The notes: generated by a model from the letters alone, not told the origin. 64,000 nt of DNA from Paenibacillus eucommiae (GCF_017874215.1 NZ_JAGGLB010000028.1:62001-126000); one strand, 5' to 3'. Counted from the stretch's first letter, positions 7,902 to 16,536 are shown. Made by a program: numbers and translations.

Positions 7902-9146
7902 TTAGCGAATTTGTCCACTTCCGTAAACGCGGAATTTGGTTGTCGTAAGTGCAGGCAAGCCCATAGGACCACGGGCATGAAGTTTCTGTGTGCTAATACC
8001 AATTTCCGCGCCAAAGCCGAATTCAAAGCCGTCAGTGAAGCGGGTGGAAGCATTGTGATACACGGCTGCTGCGTCCACTTCCTGAAGAAAGCGGCTGGCA
8101 TTTGCTGCATCTTCGGTTACAATGCATTCGGAATGCATGGTTCCATGCTGACGGATATGATCCATGGCTTCGTCCAGATTGCTGACAACCTTAACGGACA
8201 AAATGTAATCACCATATTCCGTATCCCAATCCTCTGATGAAGCATCCTTCATATAAGGAACCAGGGCTTTGGCCTTTTCTTCTCCACGCAGCTCGACATT
8301 AGCCTGGGAAAAAGCATCAGCCAATGAGGCTAGGTGTTGAGCTGCATAAGCTTCGTGAACAAGCAAGGTTTCCATGGAATTACATACAGAAGGGCGTTGG
8401 ACCTTAGCGTTTAAGGCTATCTGCACAGCCATTTCGTGTATAGCAGATTGATCGATAAAAGTATGGCATATACCAGCTCCGGTTTCAATGACAGGAACGG
8501 TGGCATTTTTGACCACATTTTGAATAAGTGAATGGCCGCCTCTTGGAATAAGCACATCAATCAATCCGTTAAGTTTAAGCATCTCATCTACAGATGAACG
8601 ATCTGGACTCAGTATGAGCTGTAAAGCATTCACTGGAATAGCTGACTGACTAAGCGCGGAATGAAGCACTTCGACGATCCGCTCGTTGGAATTCAGAGCA
8701 GAGGAGCCGCCGCGAAGCACAACAGCATTGCCTGTTTTGAGACATAGTGCGGCTGCATCCACAGTTACGTTCGGTCTGGCTTCATAAATAATGCCGATAA
8801 CACCTAGGGGTACGCGAATTTTTTCGACCAGCAGACCATTGGGCCGGCTAAATGTTTCCAGCTTATCGCCAATTGGATCCGGCAGCTCAATAACTTGCTT
8901 GAGACCTTCAGCCATGGCTGCGATGCGCTGTTCATTTAATGCTAGCCGATCCAATAGGGAGGCGCCAATTCCGGATTCTTCGCCCCTTTTCAGATCGAGC
9001 TTATTTGCTTGTATAATGGATTCCTGCTCGGCAACTAACGCATCGGCCATAAGGAGCAAGGCATCGTTCTTTTGTTGTGTGCTGAGGTTTCCCATTGATT
9101 GAGCTGCTTGTTTAGCCAGCATTGCTTTTTCTTTGACTTCACTCAT
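7902..9146 (-). CDS. proA: gamma-glutamyl phosphate reductase
   Basis: The protein has 414 residues and the aldehyde-dehydrogenase-like fold of ProA. The catalytic cysteine is C255 in KVQRPSVCNSMETLL. The cofactor-side motifs GVIGIIYEARPNVT and VVLRGGSSA, and IPRGGHSLI, are all present. It reduces gamma-glutamyl phosphate to glutamate semialdehyde. The start has an AGGAGGT site spaced 7 nt. It lies 52 bases after proB and is surely cotranscribed with it, since channelling of the labile phosphate between ProB and ProA is expected. Confidence 0.96.
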   Translation of the reverse strand: MSEVKEKAMLAKQAAQSMGNLSTQQKNDALLLMADALVAEQESIIQANKLDLKRGEESGIGASLLDRLALNEQRIAAMAEGLKQVIELPDPIGDKLETFSRPNGLLVEKIRVPLGVIGIIYEARPNVTVDAAALCLKTGNAVVLRGGSSALNSNERIVEVLHSALSQSAIPVNALQLILSPDRSSVDEMLKLNGLIDVLIPRGGHSLIQNVVKNATVPVIETGAGICHTFIDQSAIHEMAVQIALNAKVQRPSVCNSMETLLVHEAYAAQHLASLADAFSQANVELRGEEKAKALVPYMKDASSEDWDTEYGDYILSVKVVSNLDEAMDHIRQHGTMHSECIVTEDAANASRFLQEVDAAAVYHNASTRFTDGFEFGFGAEIGISTQKLHARGPMGLPALTTTKFRVYGSGQIR

Positions 9147-9198
9147 TGTTTTTACCTCCTGTGTGTAGATAGACTCTTATATTTTAACATATTTTCAT

Positions 9199-10299
9199 TT
9201 AGCGCAGAGGCACCCATTCATCGCGGTGAATAACCTCGATTCGAGTGACCTCGACTCTCTTTTGTACTTCCTCTGTGGAGAGTCCGGCAGCAGCAAGCAG
9301 CTGCCAGGAGGCGTAGTTGACAACCCCGCGGCCGATAGGCAATTTGTCCAAGCCAACAACCTCGACGACATCACCGGGGTGAAAGTCGCCCTCAACCTCC
9401 CTGACACCAGCCGGCAGCAGGCTTCTTCCTTCGGAAAGGAGTGCCGTCTCAGCCCCGCTGTCAACGATAATGGTGCCCATCGTCAGCGAGTGGAAGCCGA
9501 CCCACTGCTTCTTCATCGACAGGTTGCCGAGCTGTGTGTCGAAGTAAGTGCCTTTGCCGCTACCATCAGCGGCCAGTGACAGGTCGCCGGGTGCATCGAC
9601 CCGGCCGACAAATACAGGCACGCCGCCGCGCATCGCTATGCGGGCCGCTTCAAGCTTGGAGCGCATGCCGCCTGTGCCGACAGAGCTCCCCGAGCCTCCC
9701 GCCATGCGATAAAGCTCATCGCTGATTTGATCCACACGCTCGATACGCTGGGCGCTCGCGTTCTTTCTGGGGTCATCCGTGTAGAGGCCGTCCATGTCTG
9801 TAATGATCAGCAGCATGGCTGCTTTCACCAGATTTGCTACCAGTGCCGACAAGGTGTCATTGTCGCCGAACTTTAATTCATCTACCGAGACAGTATCGTT
9901 CTCGTTAATAATCGGAATGACACCGCGGCGAAGCAGCTCGTCAATCGTCAGCAGGGCGTTGTTCACCCGCTTCCGGTTAGAGAAATCATAACGCGTCAAC
10001 AGAATCTGCGCGACGCCGATATCATGTCCTGCAAACGCTTCGTGGTAAGCCTGCATGAGGAGAGCTTGCCCGACAGCTGCGGCTGCTTGTTTTTCGTGGA
10101 GCACTTTGGGACGCGTCTTGTATCCAAGTGACGTGAAGCCTGCTGCAACAGCTCCGGATGTTACAAGAAGAATTTGCTGGCCGGATTGTTGAAGCCGGGC
10201 AAGCTCGGAGGCGAAAAAACGAATTTTATCGGGATTAAGTCCGCCTGCTTCTGATGTTAAAGAGCTGCTGCCAATTTTGATTACTACTCGCTGCTGCAT
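9199..10299 (-). CDS. proB: glutamate 5-kinase with PUA domain
   Basis: The protein has 366 residues. Residues ~1-255 are the amino-acid-kinase domain (VVIKIGSSSLT, VTSGAVAAG, INENDTVSVDELKFGDNDTLSA, ITDMDGLYTDDP), and residues ~275-355 are a PUA domain, the arrangement found in proline-feedback-sensitive enzymes. It phosphorylates glutamate at the start of proline synthesis. The gene is led by a T-box with a likely proline specifier. Base composition in its coding region is visibly GC-richer than in proA and proC, which may reflect a different history or local drift. Confidence 0.95.
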   Translation of the reverse strand: MQQRVVIKIGSSSLTSEAGGLNPDKIRFFASELARLQQSGQQILLVTSGAVAAGFTSLGYKTRPKVLHEKQAAAAVGQALLMQAYHEAFAGHDIGVAQILLTRYDFSNRKRVNNALLTIDELLRRGVIPIINENDTVSVDELKFGDNDTLSALVANLVKAAMLLIITDMDGLYTDDPRKNASAQRIERVDQISDELYRMAGGSGSSVGTGGMRSKLEAARIAMRGGVPVFVGRVDAPGDLSLAADGSGKGTYFDTQLGNLSMKKQWVGFHSLTMGTIIVDSGAETALLSEGRSLLPAGVREVEGDFHPGDVVEVVGLDKLPIGRGVVNYASWQLLAAAGLSTEEVQKRVEVTRIEVIHRDEWVPLR

Positions 10300-10333
10300 G
10301 TTTGTAACACATCCTTAATTGAGTCCTGAATGC

Positions 10334-10575
10334 AAAAAAGACCTCCGTCCTTGTAAAGGACGAAAGCCTGGGAACTTCCGCGGTACCACCTTAAATTGAC
10401 GCTTGAGGGCGTCCAACTCTGGTTCCCTTGGTAACAGAAGGGTGCTGTTCAACTCATCGCTGACCGTTCAGGGGCGGGTTCGGTGCCGTTACATGGTAAG
10501 CTCTCTCAGCCAGTGAAGCTTACTCTCTGATGCATGATGCTCGGTTCCTACTATTCCCATCACTACGTTCATTTT
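10334..10575 (-). promoter_or_regulatory. T-box leader of proBAC, probable proline specifier
   Basis: The minus strand carries the T-box core AAGGTGGTACCGCGGAAG (plus 10392-10375). Stem I elements lie upstream, including an AGTAGGA start, CAGAGAGTAAGC and GGCTGAGAGAGC. A terminator follows: GGCTTTCGTCC (plus 10368-10358) pairs over 11 bp, with GU pairs, to GGACGGAGGTC (10350-10340), followed by six T. A CCT triplet followed by GAAC (plus 10472-10470) sits in the 3' side of stem I where the specifier is expected, matching control by uncharged tRNA-Pro. The specifier is inferred by position and by the downstream genes. Confidence 0.92.
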
Positions 10576-10585
10576 CTTTTTTATA

Positions 10586-10614
10586 AGAATAGCATGGGGG
10601 ACGATCTTTGTAAA
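10586..10614 (-). promoter_or_regulatory. promoter of the proBAC T-box transcript
   Basis: On the minus strand TTTACA (plus 10614-10609) is followed after exactly 17 nt by TATTCT (plus 10591-10586). It lies just upstream of the T-box stem I, which is the expected position for a vegetative sigma-A promoter. Confidence 0.65.
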
Positions 10615-10623
10615 GGAAGCTGA

Positions 10624-10675
10624 GCCTGGAAGTACAGCCTGGAAGTCAAGCTTGGAAGTCAAATCTGGAAGGCAA
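10624..10675. repeat. four tandem 13-bp repeats
   Basis: Units GCCTGGAAGTACA, GCCTGGAAGTCAA, GCTTGGAAGTCAA and ATCTGGAAGGCAA stand head to tail. They lie between the mtnE stop codon (10684) and the proB promoter. Confidence 0.9.
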
Positions 10676-10683
10676 GCCGCCTG

Positions 10684-11886
10684 CTAATCAAATAGATGCA
10701 GCTTGCCTATACGCTGAACAGCTTCTTCGAGCCGTGCTTCTGAGGAAAGCAGACCGAGCCGCACATAGCCTTCCCCATGCGTACCAAATCCAATGCCCGG
10801 AGCTGCAACTACTTTAGCCTCCTGCAGAATAAGGTCAGCGAGCTCAGCAGAATTGCGTCCTTTGGGGACGGGAAGCCAGGCGAAGAAGGAGCCGCCTGAT
10901 GGCTGTGCCTGCCAGCCAATCGTATCCAGCGCACGAAAGAGTGCATTACGCCGACCTTCATAGAGCGTACTCATCTGGAAGACACTGTCCTGTGGACCCG
11001 TGAGGGCAACGGCAGCTGCAGCCTGAATGCCCCCAAAAAGTGAGCAGAAATAGTGATCCTGAATCTGGTTGATCAAAGAAATAACCTTGCGGTTGCCTAG
11101 CGCGAAGCCAACGCGCCACCCCGCCATATTGTACGTTTTGGACAAGGTGTAGAATTCCACGCCTACTTCCTTGGCGCCAGGGGTCTGCAGAAAGCTAATA
11201 GGCTTCTGACCATCAAAACCGATAGCTCCATAAGCAAAATCACTAGCAACGACGATACCATGTTTTTCAGCAAAGGCTACCGTATCCTCGTAGAAAGAAG
11301 CAGGAGCAGTAACTGCAGTAGGATTGTTAGGGTAATTGACGAACATAAGTTTTGCACGTTTCAAGTCCGCTTCGCGCAGTGCCGACAAATCAGGCAGGAA
11401 TTGATGCTCTTCCTTCAGCGGCATGAACACCATCTCCGCTCCTGCCAGTGCAACACCAGACCAATAGTCGGGATAGCCGGGATCAGGTACGAGGCAGACA
11501 TCCCCCGGGTTCAGCAGACACTGGCTGATTTCGACCAGGCCGGTTTTGCCGCCGAAAAGAATAGCCACTTCGGTCTCGGGATCCAGATCTACATCGTAAT
11601 CCTCTTTATACCGCTTGGCGATCGCTTCTTTCAAAAACGGATAACCGGTGAAGGGGGGATAACGGTGATAAAGCGGATTTGTCGAAGCCTCCTGCAAAGC
11701 TTGCACAATATGCGGGGGCGTAGGTTGATCCGGATTACCTTGACCCAGATTAATAACATCATGGCCAGCAGCAATTTGCTCATTGGCTTTGCGTACTAAA
11801 TTAGCGAAAAATTGGGTAGGCAGATGAAGCATCCGCTCCGCTGGTTGAATAAGCATAGGGCTTTTATTTGCAGATGATATTTCCAT
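10684..11886 (-). CDS. mtnE: methionine-salvage aminotransferase (2-keto-4-methylthiobutyrate aminotransferase)
   Basis: The protein is a 400-residue class I PLP aminotransferase. The PLP lysine is K250 in YTLSKTYNMAGWR, with the NYPNNPT loop and the DPGYPDYW motif. The N-terminal LPTQFFANLVRKAN and HDVINLGQGNPDQPTP stretches are those I know from Bacillus MtnE (YkrV). It aminates KMTB to methionine, the last salvage step, preferring glutamine-type donors in that family. The start ATG has a GGAG site at 9 nt. It is divergent from mtnU, its known partner, across 158 bases. A general LL-diaminopimelate-type aminotransferase was considered, but the pairing with mtnU favours MtnE. Confidence 0.88.
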   Translation of the reverse strand: MEISSANKSPMLIQPAERMLHLPTQFFANLVRKANEQIAAGHDVINLGQGNPDQPTPPHIVQALQEASTNPLYHRYPPFTGYPFLKEAIAKRYKEDYDVDLDPETEVAILFGGKTGLVEISQCLLNPGDVCLVPDPGYPDYWSGVALAGAEMVFMPLKEEHQFLPDLSALREADLKRAKLMFVNYPNNPTAVTAPASFYEDTVAFAEKHGIVVASDFAYGAIGFDGQKPISFLQTPGAKEVGVEFYTLSKTYNMAGWRVGFALGNRKVISLINQIQDHYFCSLFGGIQAAAAVALTGPQDSVFQMSTLYEGRRNALFRALDTIGWQAQPSGGSFFAWLPVPKGRNSAELADLILQEAKVVAAPGIGFGTHGEGYVRLGLLSSEARLEEAVQRIGKLHLFD

Positions 11887-11963
11887 AGTATCACACTCCG
11901 AAAAGAAGGAATTAAGCTATCAGCAATAATGTAACATGATTTCGGTGCGCTGTATAGTGAGCA

Positions 11964-11992
11964 TTGAACTCAGCCACCAATTCCTCTAATAT
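11964..11992 (+). promoter_or_regulatory. promoter of mtnU
   Basis: TTGAAC (11964-11969), a 17-nt spacer and TAATAT (11987-11992) form a good sigma-A-type promoter, 52 nt before the mtnU ATG. The leader is too short for an S-box. Confidence 0.65.
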
Positions 11993-12044
11993 AGAATCAA
12001 AAGTATCAAAGAATCAAATTCTCTAGTTATGAAAGGAGCTTTCA

Positions 12045-12845
12045 ATGTCTGCAATAGATAAATTAACCATCTCACTTTTGCAAATGGATATTGCATTGGG
12101 GGATCCTGACGCCAATTTCAATCGGCTGGAGCAGCTTATGAACGAGGCCGTTACAGCAGAAGTAAAGCCAGATATATTAATGTTTCCCGAAATGTGGAAT
12201 ACCGGCTATGCCTTAGAAGAAATTCATCAGTTGGCGGATAAAGCGGGAGAACGCACGAAAGCGTTTATTTCGGAATTTGCCGCTAAGCATGGCGTTCATG
12301 TGATTGCCGGATCTATCGCGGAAAAACAGGGTGAGCATGTGCGCAATACCGTGTATATATTTGACCGAGAAGGCAAAGAGACGGCTGAATATTCGAAAAT
12401 CCACCTTTTCCGGCTGATGGAGGAAGAAAAGTATTTGACCGAAGGTGAACAAATCGGCAGCTTTGAGCTGGAGGGTATACCGGCTGGAGTTATGATTTGT
12501 TACGACATTCGTTTTCCCGAGCTGGCCCGTAAGCTTGCGCTGGGAGGAGCGCGTATTTTGTTCGTGCCTGCAGAATGGCCTAATCCGAGGCTGCATCATT
12601 GGCGCACTCTTTTAATGGCAAGAGCTATTGAAAATCAAATGTATGTTGTTTCTTGCAACAGGGTCGGGAAGAGCGGCAGTACCGAATTTTTTGGTCATTC
12701 AATGGTTATTAATCCTTGGGGAGAAGTGCTTGTTGAAGGTGGAGAAGCTGAGGAAATTCTGCAAGCAACGTTTGAACTTAGTGAGGTAGATCAGGTCCGC
12801 AGCCGCATACCGATTTTCGAGGATCGCCGTCCACAGCTGTACTGA
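12045..12845 (+). CDS. mtnU: nitrilase-family omega-amidase of methionine salvage
   Basis: The protein has 266 residues and the carbon-nitrogen hydrolase fold with the full catalytic triad: E49 in MFPEMW, K118 in YSKIHLF and C152 in MICYDIRFPE. Family members of this branch hydrolyse 2-oxoglutaramate, the keto product of glutamine-dependent transamination by MtnE, which pulls that reaction forward. The divergent placement beside mtnE is the same pairing as in Bacillus ykrU-ykrV. It has a good GAAAGGAG site. The function is family- and context-based. Confidence 0.88.
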   Translation: MSAIDKLTISLLQMDIALGDPDANFNRLEQLMNEAVTAEVKPDILMFPEMWNTGYALEEIHQLADKAGERTKAFISEFAAKHGVHVIAGSIAEKQGEHVRNTVYIFDREGKETAEYSKIHLFRLMEEEKYLTEGEQIGSFELEGIPAGVMICYDIRFPELARKLALGGARILFVPAEWPNPRLHHWRTLLMARAIENQMYVVSCNRVGKSGSTEFFGHSMVINPWGEVLVEGGEAEEILQATFELSEVDQVRSRIPIFEDRRPQLY

Positions 12846-12898
12846 AGCTTCAATCCTGTATAATTGCATTAGAAATAAGTCAAGAGGAGTTGGAAGCG

Positions 12899-13753
12899 AT
12901 GATTAAGCCTTATTTGCTGCCGCATGGCAAAAATATCAAGCTGAAAGACTACGATCCTCAGGATACAGGCGGTTTGGAAAATAGTGAGAAGCTGAAGGCA
13001 GAGGTCCAGAATTTAAAGGAAAAGCTTGAGAACTTGCAGGACAAGCTGATTGCTGATAAAAAGCGCTCGCTCTTAATCGTATTTCAAGGGATGGATTGCA
13101 GCGGGAAGGATGGCGTGATCAAAAAGGTCCTGTCTTCCATAAACCCGCAGGGCTTTCAGGTAACAAGCTTCAAGAAGCCAAGCGAGGAAGAGCTTTCCCA
13201 TGATTTCTTGTGGCGTGCGCATAAAGCCGTCCCAGCTGCCGGTCACATAACCGCTTTCAACCGCTCTTATTATGAGGATGTGCTTATAACCCGTGTTCAT
13301 GGAAACATATCCAATAAAGAAGTAAAACGCAGATTTAATCATATACGAAATTTTGAGCAGCTCCTGGTTGATGAGCAGGTAAGTGTCGTTAAAATATTTT
13401 TGCATATTTCGAAGGATTTTCAGATCGAAAAAATCAATGACCGTCTTACCAATCCGAAAAAGAAATGGAAATTCGATCCCAGTGATCTTGAGGAAAGAAA
13501 GTATTGGGACGATTATTGCAGTGCCTATGAGGACGTATTTCGTGAGTGCAGCTCCAAAGAAGCCCCGTGGTATATCGTTCCGGCCAATGAGCGATGGTTC
13601 CGTGATTATTTGGTGCTGCGGATTATAGTGAAGGCACTTGAGAAAATGAAGCTTGAGTATCCTGAGCCAAGTCCAGAGCTGGAAACGATCATCCGATCCA
13701 TGAAGCTCGATCCTCAAAATCGGAGTGCTGCGCTAGATTCGGCAAATATTTGA
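12899..13753 (+). CDS. polyphosphate kinase 2 family protein
   Basis: The protein has 284 residues from the chosen start. A Walker A motif GMDCSGKDG spans about residues 64-72, a Walker B-like FNRSYYEDVLI follows, and the lid region contains NDRLTNPKKKWKFDPSD, all typical of PPK2. The enzyme transfers phosphate between polyphosphate and nucleotides. Whether it acts on NDP or NMP (class I, II or III) cannot be settled by eye. A TTG at 12890 is in frame but sits against the ribosome binding site; the ATG at 12899 has AGAGGAG at about 9 nt, so I use it. It is probably transcribed alone or from mtnU, and the glyS promoter overlaps its stop codon. Confidence 0.88.
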   Translation: MIKPYLLPHGKNIKLKDYDPQDTGGLENSEKLKAEVQNLKEKLENLQDKLIADKKRSLLIVFQGMDCSGKDGVIKKVLSSINPQGFQVTSFKKPSEEELSHDFLWRAHKAVPAAGHITAFNRSYYEDVLITRVHGNISNKEVKRRFNHIRNFEQLLVDEQVSVVKIFLHISKDFQIEKINDRLTNPKKKWKFDPSDLEERKYWDDYCSAYEDVFRECSSKEAPWYIVPANERWFRDYLVLRIIVKALEKMKLEYPEPSPELETIIRSMKLDPQNRSAALDSANI

Positions 13754-13778
13754 TTTTTTTGAGATTCTTTTGTACAAT
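13750..13778 (+). promoter_or_regulatory. promoter of the glyS T-box transcript
   Basis: TTGATT (13750-13755) and TACAAT (13773-13778) are separated by 17 nt. The -35 overlaps the stop codon of the PPK2 gene. Confidence 0.7.
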
Positions 13779-13789
13779 ATACGCAATAT

Positions 13790-14025
13790 GCAAATCACAT
13801 TAGGAATTCGGCAATGAAGGACCAATAGTATCTGCAAGACCTTATGTACAGCGAGCCGGGGAAGGTGCAAGCCCGGTCAGAAGGAGCAGAGAAAGGGCAG
13901 TCTGGAGTCGGTTTTTGAAAAAGAGGGTACGCCAGATGACTGGCGCATCAACTAGGGTGGAACCGCGGGTGCAAAGCTCCCGTCCCTAGGCATTTTAGAT
14001 GCCTGTAGGGATGGTGGCTTTTTTT
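13790..14025 (+). promoter_or_regulatory. T-box leader of glyS, probable glycine specifier
   Basis: The core AGGGTGGAACCGCGGGTG starts at 13954. Upstream, CAGCGAGCCGGGGAAGGTG with GCAAGCCCGGT forms the apical part of stem I. A GGC triplet followed by A (13896-13898, in GAAAGGGCAG) sits on the 3' side where the specifier is expected. The terminator uses GCTCCCGTCCCTA (13976-13988) with TAGGGATGGTGGC (14006-14018), extended inward by GGCAT/ATGCC, then seven T (14019-14025). This matches tRNA-Gly control of glyS; the specifier is inferred by position. Confidence 0.92.
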
Positions 14026-14116
14026 GTGATTTTTTAATGCTTTACAGGTTTGACTTACAGCTGCAGTTTTGATGAGTTAGTATGTGAACAAACAAATGAA
14101 GAGGGGCGAATTGGAA

Positions 14117-15499
14117 ATGAGTATAAGTATGGAGCAAATCGTGGCTTTGGCTAAGCATAGGGGCTTTGTTTTTCCGGGATCAGAGGTTTACGGCGGCCTG
14201 GCAAATACATGGGATTATGGTCCTCTTGGCGTAGAGCTGAAAAATAATATTAAACGGGCCTGGTGGAAAAAATTTATTCAGGAATCTCCTTATAATGTTG
14301 GCTTGGACGCGGCAATTCTGATGAATCCGCAGGCTTGGGTCGCTTCCGGACATGTAGGCAACTTTAATGATCCAATGATCGATTGCAAACAGTGTAAAGC
14401 CCGTCACCGTGCTGACAAACTGATCGAAGGCAAGCTGGCTGAGAAAGATATTGAAATTATTGTAGACGGTATGACATTTGCCGAAATGCAAAAGCTGATC
14501 CAGGATCATGATGTGGTTTGTCCGGATTGCGGCAGCAAGGATTTCACAGACATTCGCCAGTTCAATCTGATGTTCAAGACTTTCCAAGGCGTGACTGAAT
14601 CCAGCTCCAACACCGTTTACCTGCGTCCAGAAACGGCCCAGGGAATTTTCGTCAACTTCAAGAATGTTCAGCGCACTATGCGCAAAAAGCTTCCTTTTGG
14701 AATCGGCCAGATTGGCAAAAGCTTCCGTAACGAAATCACTCCGGGGAATTTTACGTTCCGTACCCGCGAGTTTGAGCAAATGGAGCTTGAATTTTTCTGC
14801 AAGCCTGGTGAGGATATGGAGTGGTTTGCTTACTGGCGCAGCTTCTGTCATAACTGGCTGCTAAACCTAGGCTTGAAGCCGGATAATTTGCGTTTGCGCG
14901 ACCATTCGGATGATGAGCTGTCCCATTATAGCAATGCAACGACGGATATTGAATATAAATTCCCGTTCGGCTGGGGCGAGCTTTGGGGAATTGCCGATCG
15001 TACCGATTTTGATTTAAAGCAGCATATGGAGCACTCGGGTGAGGATTTCAATTATATCGATGCTGAAACTAAAGAACGTTATATCGCTTACTGCATCGAA
15101 CCTTCGCTGGGAGCAGATCGCGTGACGCTTTCTTTCCTGATCGATGCCTTTGAGGAGCAGCAGCTTGAAGGGGACGATAGCCGGACTGTATTGCGTTTTC
15201 ATCCCGCTCTAGCGCCAATTAAAGCAGCGGTATTTCCACTCTCGAAGAAGCTTGCGGAAGGAGCCCAGCAAGTTTTCGCGGATCTGTCAAAGTATTATAT
15301 GACCGATTATGATGATTCGGGTTCCATCGGCAAAAGATACCGCCGCCATGATGAAATTGGCACTCCGTTCTGTATTACTTACGATTTTGATTCCGAGCAG
15401 GATGGTCAGGTTACGGTGCGTGACCGTGATACGATGCAGCAAACACGTATGCCAATTACCGAGCTGAAATCATTTATCGAAGAGAAGCTGCAGTTCTAA
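14117..15499 (+). CDS. glyS: glycyl-tRNA synthetase (single-chain alpha2 type)
   Basis: The protein has 460 residues from the ATG at 14117, chosen because AAGAGGGG sits about 10 nt upstream; in-frame GTG (14084) and TTG (14111) codons are less well placed. It is a class II synthetase with the N-terminal GFVFPGSEVYGG, motif 2 SFRNEITPGNFTFRTREFEQMELEFF, and a CxxC...CxxC pair (C90, C93, C135, C138) that could bind zinc. The C-terminal anticodon-binding domain begins near residue 365 (PIKAAVFPLSKKL). It charges tRNA-Gly in the cytosol and is under T-box control. Its stop lies one base from the end of the convergent cysteine dioxygenase gene. Confidence 0.96.
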   Translation: MSISMEQIVALAKHRGFVFPGSEVYGGLANTWDYGPLGVELKNNIKRAWWKKFIQESPYNVGLDAAILMNPQAWVASGHVGNFNDPMIDCKQCKARHRADKLIEGKLAEKDIEIIVDGMTFAEMQKLIQDHDVVCPDCGSKDFTDIRQFNLMFKTFQGVTESSSNTVYLRPETAQGIFVNFKNVQRTMRKKLPFGIGQIGKSFRNEITPGNFTFRTREFEQMELEFFCKPGEDMEWFAYWRSFCHNWLLNLGLKPDNLRLRDHSDDELSHYSNATTDIEYKFPFGWGELWGIADRTDFDLKQHMEHSGEDFNYIDAETKERYIAYCIEPSLGADRVTLSFLIDAFEEQQLEGDDSRTVLRFHPALAPIKAAVFPLSKKLAEGAQQVFADLSKYYMTDYDDSGSIGKRYRRHDEIGTPFCITYDFDSEQDGQVTVRDRDTMQQTRMPITELKSFIEEKLQF

Positions 15500-15500
15500 G

Positions 15501-15992
15501 TTAGATGACGAAATCAAGTACCTCGCTATAGGGAAAGTACGTCATCATATTGTGCAGCGGAGGCGAATACACATGTACAGAAATCATCGCCTCCCTGCCA
15601 GTGTTGCTCATTTGATGAATGAGTCCGGCAGGTACGATGAGTGTTTCTCCAGTCTTGACAGTACATTGTCCAGCTTGCACGGGGTATCCGTACTTGTCTG
15701 TTAAGTAGGTCGTATTCATAAATTCACCTTCAATAACAAACACACAGCCTATAGAATTTCCATGGCCATGGATGGCAGTTGCTCTCCCGGCAGGTATCTG
15801 AACAACGACAGCCTCGACCGCATCATTACGAAACAATGTTTTTCTCGAGTAGGGAAGACTTCCGGGATCGCTGCTATACTTTGGGGCCTGCTTCAGCAAA
15901 TCGCTTAGGGAATTAAATAAGCCTTTTATTTGCTCTATAGTAGGATTTTCTAGCGTGCGGAACTCTTGCTCCAGTCGACTGATAAGCTCCAT
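15501..15992 (-). CDS. cysteine dioxygenase (cupin)
   Basis: The protein has 163 residues and the cupin fold of the cysteine dioxygenase family. The three iron-binding histidines are H75 and H77 in AIHGHGNS and H126 in GLIHQMSN. Y142 lies in VYSPPL, equivalent to the tyrosine of the Cys-Tyr cofactor in animals, but the cross-link cysteine position is glycine (G82), as is usual in bacteria. The enzyme oxidises cysteine to cysteine sulfinate. It is transcribed alone, convergent with glyS. A 3-mercaptopropionate dioxygenase was considered; substrate choice cannot be proved here. Confidence 0.85.
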   Translation of the reverse strand: MELISRLEQEFRTLENPTIEQIKGLFNSLSDLLKQAPKYSSDPGSLPYSRKTLFRNDAVEAVVVQIPAGRATAIHGHGNSIGCVFVIEGEFMNTTYLTDKYGYPVQAGQCTVKTGETLIVPAGLIHQMSNTGREAMISVHVYSPPLHNMMTYFPYSEVLDFVI

Positions 15993-16137
15993 GTAATCTC
16001 CATCTCCTCACTGAACTTGTTTCATCAAGAAACCTTTGATTTCTCATAAGAAACTTTGATACATGGTATGCTTTAACAACAAGCTGGGTGTCAGGAGTGT
16101 TTGAAATTATTCGTTAGCACACTTTATGGATTTGTAT

Positions 16138-16178
16138 ACATAACAAAGAAGCAAGGCATCCTTGCTTCTTTGTTATGT
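16138..16178. repeat. perfect 19-bp inverted repeat with 3-nt loop
   Basis: ACATAACAAAGAAGCAAGG (16138-16156) pairs exactly with CCTTGCTTCTTTGTTATGT (16160-16178) around CAT. Only a short GTTTT follows on the plus side and no T run on the minus side, so it is not a clear intrinsic terminator. It lies about 150 nt upstream of the cysteine dioxygenase start. Confidence 0.85.
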
Positions 16179-16328
16179 GTTTTACTGAGCTAAAGGATAA
16201 GAGAGGTTATCATTTCTAATTGAACTAAGAAAGCTTAGGTTTTAAGGAAGAGTATCCCTTAGCAGCCATGAAGCAGCCCGCCTCCGTCTAATTGTCCCCA
16301 ATTCTGCCCATTATGCTTTTGCAGTTTA

Positions 16329-16518
16329 TTTTACGATGTTTTTTATCGTTAAGTAAGTGTTCCCAGGTCAATCTGTCACTTTAGTGATGTTTTTCATCGT
16401 TAAAAGCGGACAGATGGCCTTTCTAGGTGCATAAAAGAGATTTTAACGATGTTTTTCATTGTTAAAGTAAGGTTGTGGGGGCGACCTCGTGCTTTTAGCG
16501 ATGAAAAACATCGTTAAA
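16329..16518 (+). repeat. iteron cluster II (four 25-nt hairpin repeats)
   Basis: Copies lie at about 16329-16353, 16380-16404, 16442-16466 and 16494-16518. The first three have T-rich loops, and the fourth has a five-A loop (TTTAGCGATG, AAAAA, CATCGTTAAA). Spacers such as CCAGGTCAATCTGTCA and TAAGGTTGTGGGGGCGACC are shared with the clusters at 30.7 and 58.9 kb. The cluster leads directly into the cloverleaf module at 16540. Confidence 0.88.
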
Positions 16519-16536
16519 GTAGCAGACAATCTCGGT

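Noticed and set aside
16329..16518. Regular 25-nt repeats with ~30-35-nt spacers look like a short CRISPR array
   Set aside because: Spacers are conserved between clusters, repeats vary in sequence and loop, each cluster has at most four units, and no cas gene is near.
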